From assembly GCF_963082655.1 (NCBI RefSeq), contig NC_081553.1:21915197-21979196 (forward strand): a stretch of DNA of 64,000 nucleotides, given 5' to 3'. The translations under genes and the position numbers were made by a program. The stretch is from Stomoxys calcitrans. Its lineage: Eukaryota > Arthropoda > Insecta > Diptera > Muscidae. The notes under the pieces were generated by a model. That model did not search any database. It saw only the letters and a program-made list of their open reading frames with translations, and was not told the DNA's origin. Shown piece by piece: positions 55,451 through 64,000 of the stretch. Within the stretch, counting starts at the first letter, position 1; every line of letters begins with the position of its first letter.

Positions 55451-55650
55451 CCAATTTGGGGCAAAATGTATGCGGGCCACCCACCCTATACCCCAAACCG
55501 GATATATGTACCGACCAGTACAGTGTGGGTGTTCAAATGAAAGGTATTGGGGATCATAAGACGAATTTGATAACCACATTCGGGACAAAATGCTACCTCT
55601 AACAACCGACCAAAAATTACCTTTTTACCCACTATGACTATATAGGATCA
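55440..55650 (-). repeat. tandem repeat family D fragment
   Basis: The reverse of D motifs (ATCTGATATCCAATTTGGGG, CAAATGAAAGGTATTGG, GACGAATTTGATAACC). It truncates the Jockey-like ORF. Confidence 0.6.
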
Positions 55651-56715
55651 AATAAAATTTATTATAGAGTGATAGAAGGAGCATCGGAGCAGGCCCGGTT
55701 CAGTTAGTTAATATTAAAAGGAAAGCTCCAAGAAATTGCTTAAAACATGTCTTATTTATCAGGAATAAATGATATAACCTAGGCAAACTTTGTATATCTC
55801 ACAAATTTTTCCTTGCATTTATCATATCATACATCTTGCAATTTTATCGTAAGCAAAGTCGCAACGTTTGTCACAAACGAGGTTTACTTGTCGAAAATTT
55901 CGTTTATGGCTAATGAAATATTTTTCTGCGTGTACCATGTTTTCGCCTAGGCGAAGTCCCAATATATTTCTATATCTTTCCTTTCTATGGTGTAGGTGGA
56001 AATAGTTGCTACATAAACCGATCCCCCCGATAAAGAGATTTAATCTTCCTACAATTCTTCACATTTAACGAAATATGCCTTAAACGGCAACACTGAACAT
56101 GTGAGTTGATGTGGCATTATGATTCATTTCAATATTAAATTGTTCTAAGAAGCTTAATTCTATAATTTCTTCTCTCGCCTGTATAGTTGCTTGACATAAA
56201 CATGGGGTCTTTGCTGCTACCCTATACCATATCTTCTGTTGATTTCGTTTGAATAAAAGTTTAAGTAAACAAGTTAAAAGTCACTTTGCATATTTATTTT
56301 AGTCGTAGCTGCTTTCAGCTACTACTACTACTACTACTACTACTGGTATAAATATTTAAAAGGGGGGGTTGTGTATGACAACACAGTGACTTAGTTGCTG
56401 ATGTCTCCATGTGCTCCTTTCTACCGTCCTTCTTTCTTCGTTTCTTTCGGTCAAGCAAATGTCTATACGTACAGCCTTTAAAGCAGTTGGTGAAAGGGAA
56501 GTGTTGTTATTTTTAGATTTATAATCTAAAAATGAAATAAATTTGCATGTCTTCTATATATGTAAGCTACTACAAATCGCCAATTAATTGAAATGCAAAT
56601 TGCTATTTATTTTTTGCTTGTACAAAAGTCCTTTAGTATTTTTTAGGAAATTAAATTGACAGATGAGTGTTTAGCTTGTGGAGCCACAGGTGATTTTATG
56701 TATACTAAGTCATCT
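55651..56715. other. unique stretch, no gene seen
   Basis: AT-rich; contains an (ACT)n run at 56320-56345. No exon-like frame. Confidence 0.45.
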
Positions 56716-56720
56716 TACAG

Positions 56721-56815
56721 AGAGCCGCGGTAGCTGAGTTGCTTGCGACCTTGGATCGGAGGTTTACATCTAACCTGGGGCTTTGGTGTGTTGCCACTCT
56801 GGTATTTGAATAGAC
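56721..56815 (+). repeat. tRNA-derived SINE family 2 remnant
   Basis: GCGGTAGCTGAGTTGCTTGCG (A box) and GGAGGTTTACATCTAACC (degraded B box), then TGTTGCCACTCTGGTATTTG, the tail shared with 2070 and 25290. Confidence 0.5.
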
Positions 56816-57665
56816 AAACAATTTTAAGTGCCTAGCCTTCTTCTAGATATTCATTGCACCCACGTCATTAGATGTCATTACAGAGCATAGGGCATATTCC
56901 TTCATAACGATGAGTTCTGTCCAATTTTCGTTTAAGTTGTATAATTAGGTTGAATGGGTAGGCCATCCCAAAGGTGAGTCCACTCGGAAGAAAAGGCAAA
57001 AGGAAGACTAGGTGAAAAACATGATTATAAAATACCCTGTCCCCTACTCCGACCCGAAGAGTGGACTTGGAGATGTCGAGACATGAAAAATATGAGATAT
57101 ATAGGCATAAAATAGGGTGCAAGCGCCTATCCACTTTGCCATCACGCGAATGCTTCCTCGTAATGTCGCACTGTGGAAGAAAATCGAATAACTAATAAAA
57201 AATATGTCGTATGAGAACGGCCAGAGATATGTCTCTGACATTTGAAATGGCTAGAGCCGAGGTGCTAACGAGCAAAATTTAAAGGGTGTAGTTTGTCCGG
57301 GTGCCTCTTGGCAGGCCGCTAAAGTTGATCAGCTCGGCATTTCGAAAAATTGTTCGGGCAACCAAATCTTCTTGAGGTCCGATTTTAAAAACTCTGGTTT
57401 AGGGTATATACGAGTTTTTATTTTTATATATTGAAATTTTGGTCGAGATTGGTTTGGAATTTTGCAATTTACGAAGGCATTTGTGATTCGATTTGCGACA
57501 ATATTTACAACGACTTTGTCGTCACAATTGTCCACATCAGATTATTCAGTTAAAGGTTATCACTTTGGAAGTCAAAATGTTAAAATATGGCATTTTTTGC
57601 ATTTTTTTGACCAAAAAAAAATATTTTCATTGATAAGTCGTTATTGAAAAAAATTGCTTAAATAA
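56816..57665. other. unique stretch, no gene seen
   Basis: Open frames of 60-88 codons on the minus strand (56868-57535) have no recognisable motifs. Sequence is T-rich toward the right end. Confidence 0.4.
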
Positions 57666-57673
57666 CTTGAGTT

Positions 57674-58290
57674 TTATACCCTCCGTCCGTCTGTGCGTCC
57701 GTCCGTCTGTCCGTCCGTCTGTCCGTCCGTCCGTCCGTCTGTCCGTCCGTCCGTCCGTCTGTCCGTCCGTCCGTCCGTCCGTCTGTCTGTCCGCCTGTCC
57801 GTCCGCCTGTCCGTCCGTCTGTCCGTCCGTCTGTCCGTCCGTCTGTCCGTCCGTCTGTCCGTCCGTCTGTCCGTCCGTCTGTCCGTCCGTCTGTCCGTCC
57901 GTCTGTCCGTCCGTCTGTCCGTCCGTCTGTCCGTCCGTCTGTCCGTCCGTCTGTCCGTCCGTCTGTCCGTCCGTCTGTCCGTCCGTCTGTCCGTCCGTCT
58001 GTCCGTCCGTCTGTCCGTCCGTCTGTCCGTCCGTCTGTCCGTCCGTCTGTCCGTCCGTCTGTCCGTCCGTCTGTCCGTCCGTCTGTCCGTCCGTCTGTCC
58101 GTCCGTCTGTCCGTCCGTCTGTCCGTCCGTCTGTCCGTCCGTCTGTCCGTCCGTCTGTCCGTCCGTCTGTCCGTCCGTCTGTCCGTCCGTCTGTCCGCCC
58201 GTCTGTCCGTCAGTCCGTCAGTCCGTCCGTCTGTCCGTCCATCCGTCCGTCTGGCTAGATCGACATAAAATGTCACGATGGTCAAGAATA
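57674..58290. repeat. expanded (GTCY)n mini-me array with inverted core
   Basis: A HINE B 5' terminus (TTTTATACCCTCC) passes directly into a GTCY array of about 570 bp. From about 57817 to 58195 it is a perfect 12-bp repeat (GTCTGTCCGTCC, about 31 copies), flanked by less regular GTCY. It ends in CTGGCTAGATCGACATAAA and GTCAAGAATATA, a mini-me core in minus orientation. The array is therefore plus-oriented and the core minus-oriented. All long frames here (57667-58395, 57674-58285, 57693-58268) are translations of the repeat. Confidence 0.9.
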
Positions 58291-58292
58291 TA

Positions 58293-58524
58293 CAGGGTGG
58301 CTGATGAATATTGCTACAATGATGAATATTGCTACATTTTTTTTTCGGTGTATGGAATACATTTTTCTTTTATTCATGTTAAATTAAATTATTAAATTAA
58401 TTATTAAATTATTATTAATTAAATTAATTAATTAATTAATTAAATTAATTATTAAATTATTATTATTAAATAGAAAAAAAGTTATTACATTTTTTTTTGG
58501 TAGCGGCTTTCATCAGCCACCCTG
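58293..58524. mobile_element. 232-bp MITE with CAGGGTGGCTGATGAA ends
   Basis: The ends CAGGGTGGCTGATGAA and TTCATCAGCCACCCTG are perfect 16-bp inverted repeats with TA on each side (58291-58292, 58525-58526). The interior contains a direct duplication of GATGAATATTGCTACA and an AT-only ATTAAT/TTAAT stretch (58380-58470). TA flanks suggest a Tc1/mariner-type origin. It sits inside the mini-me core, in AATATA. Confidence 0.82.
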
Positions 58525-58526
58525 TA

Positions 58527-58763
58527 TTGGGTTGCCCAAAAAGTAATTGCGGATTTTTCATATAGTCGGCGTTGACAATTTTTTTCACAGCTTGTGACTC
58601 TGTAATTGCATTCTTTCTTCTGTCAGTTATCAGCTGTTACTTTTAGCTTGCTTTAGAAAAAAAGTGTAAAAAAAGTATATTTGATTAAAGTTCATTGTAA
58701 GTTTCATTAAAAATGCATTTACTTTTTTTTAAAAAATCCGCAATTACTTTTTGGGCAACCCAA
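58527..58763 (+). mobile_element. mariner MITE, copy 9
   Basis: Complete 237 bp; TA at 58525-58526 (shared with the adjacent MITE) and 58764-58765. Confidence 0.92.
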
Positions 58764-58858
58764 TATATACTTTATTGGGTCTCAGACGAATATTTCGAGT
58801 AGTTATAAACAGAGTGACGAAATTAGTATACCCCCATCCTATGGTGGAGGGTATAACA
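58764..58858 (-). mobile_element. HINE subfamily B 5' terminus (right half of the split element)
   Basis: TATATACTTTATTGGGTCTC, GAATATTTCGAGTAGTTA, GACGAAATTAGTATACCCCC and CTATGGTGGAGGGTATAA continue the minus-oriented core left of the two MITEs. Confidence 0.8.
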
Positions 58859-59320
58859 ATTGAAAAAACCACTCGAGTTCTCCCATATCCGCCATTTGGG
58901 CACATGCTTTTTTTACTCCATAGGTCCCCTAAGCCCATGCAAAAAAGATGTTGCACTTAGTAATATATGTAGAATCCACAGTAAATAAACTACGAAATGC
59001 AGATTTTGAAACTATCTTTGCTCGAAAAGGGTATTTTGGCGATTTTTACAATAAATTCGGACAGATTTTATTATTACTAGTCTATCCCACTGTGTGCTAG
59101 GCATAGGAACTCCGCATCTGCGCATGCATGACAACGTGTTGAAGATTTTGTCGTGTCACTCGTCGTAACAAACATGCCTTATCCACGTATATGAGGAGAT
59201 CAGAGACACATCTGCAAGTACGCCGGGATCGGAGAAGAACCCACCCCCTAGGATTGAAAGCCTGTGCCCCTATAAACCCAAGCATGGACAGGGCATGTGT
59301 TCAATCGTCTTATCCTCGAC
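58859..59320. other. unique stretch, no gene seen
   Basis: No repeat or coding signature is recognised. The 62-codon minus frame at 59097-59285 is unconvincing. Confidence 0.4.
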
Positions 59321-59321
59321 A

Positions 59322-59622
59322 AATGCAAATTTTGCCCATGAACATTCCTCTAAGGAACAGGGGCAAACTTCTCACATATGAATCAGTGCAGTCCGATTCA
59401 AGTTTTAAGCTCAATGGTAAGGGGCCTCCTTTTTATAGCCGAGTCCGAACGGCGTGGCGCAGTGCGACACCTCTTTGGAGAGAAGTTTTACATGGCATGG
59501 TACCTCACATGTGTTGCCAGCATTCGGAGGGTAAAACCACTGTTGAAAATTATTTCTGGTCTCGCCAGGATTCGAACCCAGGCGTTCAGCGTCATAGGCG
59601 GACATGCTAACCTCTGTAGTAG
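59322..59622 (-). repeat. SINE family 1, well preserved
   Basis: Complete in reverse: 3' end GCAAATTTTGCCCATGAAC, middle GCCGAGTCCGAACGGCG and CCAGCATTCGGAGGG, B box CCAGGATTCGAACCCAGG, A box side GGACATGCTAACCTCTG. The first few bases of the head beyond CTCTGTA are missing. The 139- and 164-codon frames crossing it are not genes. Confidence 0.87.
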
Positions 59623-59629
59623 TCGTTGT

Positions 59630-61190
59630 GCCGGACTCCCATGCGCTCCAATATGGCCTATCGCACAGAGTCCTGTTAAGACTTCTGCAATAGTACTCAG
59701 CGACCCCTTACCAAGTGACAACAATTCCCTCGCCCTCTTTTGGTCAAAAGCTGGCCAAAGCTGGTACAGACCTCTGCCGATGTTTCATTCAACTCAAATA
59801 CAGCATCCGCCTTCCACTCCTCCCTCTCGAGAAAAAGAGTCCGAAGCAACCTCCTCACTGGTCCCCCAATAACCGTGTACATGCAGTAAATCAATATCAT
59901 CATCAGAAAGTTCGCATTGCCTTTCAGTATCTTTCCTTTGTATTCCTTATCCCGGACAATTTCCAATCGTGGACTACGCCTAGGTATTTCGCCTCTTTTG
60001 TCAACTGCAGAGTGGTTCTGTCCAAAGACGGAATTCTGAAATCCGTTACCTTATATCTTCGACTGATGAGCACCAGCTTCGTCTTCCTTGGGTCAGCCCT
60101 CAACCCATTTCTTGTAACCCATCTTGATAGATCGTTGACAGAAATATGCCTCGAATCTATAGGACGATTTCGTCCTATACCACTAGGTTCCGGAAAATCC
60201 CTCCTTGAGGTGTTCCCCTTGTCACACGCCTTCTGAACACACATTATCCCATTAATGCGGCAGGATTATCCGTCCACCGGGATATACTCTGGTGGATCCC
60301 CTTGCGGTCCAGAGCGGCGTCTATCGATCCATTCTCCACGTTGTTAATAGTGTACTCCTTTTGTTGGAGAGACATAGGGGCCATCCCCACCAATCTCCCT
60401 CCCCTTATGGAATGCCTGTTGTATCCCACTGAAATTCTCCCTCCGGTGACAGTCCCTCCCTCACCACCAGGCCTATCAGTGTTTTGAGTAAAAACGATGC
60501 CAGTAGGATTGGCCTATAATCCTTTGCAGTACTGGGTTCATTTTTCCCGCTTTAGTGATAAACACCAACCTAACCTCCCTCCATGTCCACAGTAGGTAAG
60601 ACAGTGCCAAGCTCGCTCTGAAAATCCATTCCAGCAATGGCAGAGTGATGCCAAGCGAGTCTTATAGCAGTGTCGGAATGATCCAGTTTGGTCCGGCCGT
60701 TTTGAACGTCTGGAAGGTACAAATGCTATCTACTCCTCGTCAACGATGTCACCGAGAAGATCTTGCATGGACTTAATCCTTGTGTCTATTACGATGTCCT
60801 GATCGCCGTCCTCTTCCTGACAGCCTGGAAAGTGTGTTCTTATCAGTAGTTGCATTGTCCTTTGATTGTTCTTCTGTCTTCTCTTCTCAGAAAGCTTGGT
60901 ATACTGAGATTTTGGGCACTTCGCGTAATCTAAATGCTTTACTAGGGCCCTCTGGTTCTTCGCAGAATTTCGCCCAGGAACTTATCCACACTCTCGTCGT
61001 CACCTAATTGAATCACTCCACCGCCTCACGATATTCGTGCCAGTCCTCTGCCGTGTTCGTCCTTTTCGTCTTGTTAAAGAGCGTCCAGCTCTCCTTTCTG
61101 AGTACCTTTAGTTCCGGTGTCCACCATGTTTGGTTTGTCTTACCTTCCGAAAAGCCTTATTCAGGCTCTCCGTAGCAAGATCCACTCATG
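59630..61190 (-). pseudogene. non-LTR retrotransposon RT/RNase H remnant related to 39120-42475
   Basis: The minus strand shows, in order: TPELKVLRKESWTLFNK and EDWHEYREAVE (pre-RT, near 61100-61020); FKTAGPD and LLEWIFRASLALSYL, TWREVRLVFITKAGK (RT fingers, near 60700-60550); VGYNRHSIRGGRLVG and INNVENGSIDAALDRKGI (about 60430-60300); SRWVTRNGLRADPRKTKL and TLQLTKEAKYLGVVHDWKL (60130-59950); then RNase H-side residues (PVRRLLRTLFLEREEWKAD). Frame changes separate nearly every block. RTNPGKTELVL/RADPRKTKLVL and QLSKEAKYLG/QLTKEAKYLG show kinship with the 39-42 kb element. Confidence 0.75.
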
Positions 61191-61980
61191 CATAATTAAG
61201 CGGCCTCCTTAATAATAGCCATGTCCAAGCAGCATATCCAATGCAACATTTCTTCAAAAAAATTTTTTTTTTTCCACAATGCTGTTTGTCTTCGTCAGCT
61301 TTATTTTCCTTTAGACTTCCTTTCAATGTCCTAATTACCATGCCTGAAAAATGTGTTTCCTTTTCGGAAAGATTTGATTTAAATTTAATATTCACCTCAC
61401 CAAGTAAAAGCCTACTTTGTAAATCACTTTAAAGGTGAGTTAAATAATTAGAGAAGAGTAGGATTTTATTTTGCCATAAATTTAACAGGTCAAGCAATAA
61501 AATCATAAATTATGGCAGTAGTCGTTGCATAAACACGAGAATGTTTTATTAATTAAGTTTGCCACTGACACACTTGCACACAACCAAATATAACCGAATG
61601 GATGGGATAGCTGTTGTTTCTCTCCCTCTCCCTCTCTCTCTCTCTCTCACACACACTCTCTCTCTCTCTCTTTCTCTTCTGTATTAATTATAAAAGGAGG
61701 GATATTTAATAAATTCCTTTGTTGTCGAAATTAATGTGAATTTGTTTTACGTGTGTGTATGTGTGTGTGTGTGTGTTTTAACAAGGTGTTATTACTGCGA
61801 AATAAAATTAATTGGCTGAGGATATTTTGGTGCTTTATAAAAATGTGTATGTGTTTATTTTAAAGGGTTCATTAACAAGAAATAGGGCACCATCAAATTT
61901 GATTGGTTACACATAAATCTCGTTTGTTTAAAGTGTGTTGTTATACAGGTCAACATGTTAAAGTAAACAACTATTTATAT
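61191..61980. other. unique stretch with CT and TG microsatellites
   Basis: A (CT)n/(CA)n block at 61618-61680 and a (TG)n run at 61752-61775. No exon-like frame. Confidence 0.5.
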
Positions 61981-62127
61981 ACCCTACACTTAACTCATAA
62001 AAGTAAATTGGGCAATATGATTATATGGGCGCCGTATCTAATTCTGAACTAATTTTGATGGCATATGAAAAAGGGACCATGGTTTGCGGATCTGCACTTG
62101 AAATGTCCGCACTTTCTATAGAGTAGT

Positions 62128-62305
62128 AAAATCGTTCTAGGAGATTTTAATGCGAAGATAGGGAAGGAAGACATCATTGGCCCAACAGCCGGAGAGTTAA
62201 GCCTCCACGAGATAATGTCCGGTAATGGGTTGAGGATGATAGATTTCACCGCTGCAAAAAACATGGTTGTTAATAGCACCAGATTTCAATATAAAACCAG
62301 TAAGG
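62128..62305 (+). pseudogene. RTE-type retrotransposon endonuclease fragment
   Basis: From 62131 one frame reads IVLGDFNAKIGKEDIIGP, then SLHEIMSGNGLRMIDF and NMVVNSTRFQYK. GDFNAKIG followed by SLHE and NGLR is the central block of RTE-like APE endonucleases (often annotated in insects as craniofacial development protein 2-like). The catalytic GDFN is intact, but flanks are stops and HINE sequence, so it is a fragment. Confidence 0.75.
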
Positions 62306-62345
62306 AAAGGCAAAAGTTGGGCTGAGCCGACTATATAAATACTAG
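62306..62345 (-). mobile_element. HINE subfamily C 3'-end fragment
   Basis: AAGGAAAGGCAAAAGTTGGG and CTGAGCCGACTATATAAAT are the reverse of the C-type 3' end (compare 44665-44715). Confidence 0.5.
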
Positions 62346-62448
62346 CTGAGCCCGGCCCGCTCCGCTGCGGCCGCGTTAATGCTATTTTGGAGAATAGTAA
62401 TAGTAGAATAGAAGATATTAATCCGCCCCATGCCACTATGAACATTCA

Positions 62449-64000
62449 CCTAAGCCAGTAATCGGCTTGTTATGCGCTCTATTTGAGCCCCATATTTCGA
62501 TGGTCAGTAAATAATTGCAGTTTGTGTGGTGTTTTGGGGAAGGGTTAGACCCCCCAGAGAATTTGTTCCGAAGTAGGTATCAGTTGGTATAGGTATCGCC
62601 TCCCCAATACCTTTCATTTGAGCCCCACATTGACATGAAAGGTAAATAAGTCCGATTAAGGAGTGTTTTAGGGGGACTGTACCCAAGCACTTAGCCCGTG
62701 ATCAGCATCGTGATCTACTCTCAAATATCATTTATTTGAACCCTATATTGCCAGTGGCCTCAAAATTGGTTATCAAATTCGTTTCCTAATCTCAAATACC
62801 TTTAATTTAAACCCCATATGGCAAAAGTCGGCAAATATGTATGTATGGGCCCTCAAAACAGTCAATATAGAGCAAATACGTCCTATATGGGGGTTGTTAT
62901 GGGGGTGGGACGTCCCCAAGACAGTTGGTGCCGAATGTAATATCAGACTCCCATATACTTTTCATTTGAGCCCCAGTCGGCAAACACGTTCGCTTTGGAG
63001 GATGGGGCGGCCACTCAGCGACTTCGCCTTGAAATATATTGGGTTGCCCCAAAAGTAATTGCGGATTTTTCATATAGTCGGCGTTGACAAATTTTTTCAC
63101 AGCTTGTGACTCTGTAATTGCATTCTTTCTTCTGTCAGTTATCAGCTGTTAGTTTTAGCTTGCTTTAGAAAAAAAGTGTAAAAAAATATATTTGATTAAA
63201 GTTCATTCCAAGTTTTATTAAAAATGCATTTACTTTCTTTTAAAAAATCCGCAATTACTTTTTGTGCAACCCAATATATCAGATTTGTGTTGTACTATAA
63301 AATGCCTCTTATTTTAGCCCCATATTGCAATGGTCAGCAAATACATCTTAAATGAGTAGAATTATGGGTGGGGTTTAGACCCCTAGACACTTTTTCCCGA
63401 ATATTGATATCAGGTTTGTGCTTTACTACCAAAGAGCTATCATTTGAGATCCATATTGCAATGGTCGTAAATTTGTCCTCTTGGGGGGGTTTTTTGGGAG
63501 GGGAGGCCCCACAAACACTTGGTCCCACATTTGGATATCAGATTCGTATTCCTCACTCAAATACCTTTTATTTAAGCCCCATATTGTCAATGGTCATAAA
63601 TAAGCCCTGTTTGGGGGTGTTTTCGGGAAGCGATGGACCCCCAGAAACTTGGTCCCAGATTTGGATATCACATTCGTATTCTACTTGCAAATACCTTTCA
63701 TTTGAGTTCCATATTGACATGGTCGGTAAATATGTCCGATTAAGGGGTGTTGTGGGGGTTGGGGTGGTCCCCCAAATACAAAGTCCGAAAATTGGATATC
63801 AGATACGTTTTCTTATCCTAAGTACCTTTCATTTGAGTCCCATATTGTCGTAATTGGTCAAAATTAATATTTGGTAGGTTTTGGGGTGGGGCGCCCCCCC
63901 CAAGGTACCCCATCCGAATTTTTGGGATACCAATTTTTGTTTGTGGGTTTCTATAAGAGAGCACACAAAATTCCGCTTAAATCGCATCACCCATCTCCGA
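62449..64000. repeat. tandem repeat family D, runs off the window
   Basis: About ten degenerate units of roughly 115-135 bp with GATATCAGATTCGTATTC, CAAATACCTTTCATTTGAG, CCCATATTGACATGGTC and G-rich/C-rich runs. A mariner MITE (63039-63274) interrupts it. The 161-codon frame at 63368-63853 is a repeat translation. Confidence 0.75.
63039..63274 (+). mobile_element. mariner MITE, copy 10
   Basis: TIRs with single changes (TTGGGTTGCCCCAAAAGT; TTTTTGTGCAACCCAA), TA at 63037-63038 and 63275-63276. Confidence 0.92.

Noticed and set aside
57667..58395. 242-codon Pro/Ser/Val/Cys-rich ORF, with long frames also on the other strand
   Set aside because: It is the translation of the GTCY simple repeat; three overlapping frames are open for the same reason.
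59378..59872. 164-codon plus-strand ORF
   Set aside because: Crosses an antisense SINE and an antisense retrotransposon remnant; no coherent product.
63368..63853. 161-codon plus-strand ORF at the right edge
   Set aside because: Repeated LSFEIHIAMV/TFGYQIRI words reflect family D tandem units.

Overview
The window looks like repeat-dominated nuclear DNA of a calyptrate fly, probably a muscid such as Stomoxys, Haematobia or Musca. The genus is inferred from remembered repeat families, not a search. Support: DINE-1/Helentron-type elements with the 'mini-me' (TA)n-core-(GTCY)n block, mariner MITEs with TTGGGTTGCC termini, tRNA-derived SINEs, fly-type non-LTR retrotransposons, and an AT-rich, stop-rich background without bacterial gene packing. 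Most open frames are not genes.

The main component (perhaps half the window) is one superfamily of non-autonomous Helentron-like elements (called HINEs here; subfamilies A, B, B2, C and E are local labels). A typical element has a 5' terminus with TATACCC, a mini-me block, a central array of tandem units and a 3' end made of an inverted copy of the 5' terminal motif, a GC-rich hairpin and CTTG(TT). In A, B and C the central unit is 153 bp. Because 153 is divisible by 3, frames stay open across many units and give spurious repetitive ORFs. A ~115-131 bp tandem family (D) lies at 21.0-21.7, 36.7-38.2, 55.4-55.65 and 62.4-64.0 kb.

Secondary insertions sit in and between these: ten copies of a ~237 bp mariner MITE, one 232 bp MITE with CAGGGTGGCTGATGAA ends, two copies of a palindromic mariner derivative carrying transposase fragments, about eleven copies of a tRNA-derived SINE (family 1) and three remnants of a second tRNA-derived SINE (family 2).

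Non-LTR remains, all broken: RT fragments at 4.4-5.0 and 23.8-24.2 kb; an RNase H-bearing element on the minus strand at 39.1-42.5 kb with internally duplicated segments; a related element at 59.6-61.2 kb; a Jockey-like element at 52.2-55.5 kb with zinc finger, 2A-like NPGP motif, endonuclease and RT; a short Jockey fragment near 26.5 kb; and an RTE-type endonuclease fragment at 62.1 kb.

Only two host coding features are supported. One is an intronless 232-codon gene on the minus strand (13977-14675) encoding a basic protein with a CxxC/CxxC zinc-ribbon-like cluster. The other is a 43-codon candidate first coding exon on the minus strand (9206-9334), with a strong splice donor, resembling the N-terminus of an outer-arm axonemal dynein heavy chain. 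If that is right, the lower-coordinate part of the window is intronic. Unique stretches between repeats show no other convincing exons.
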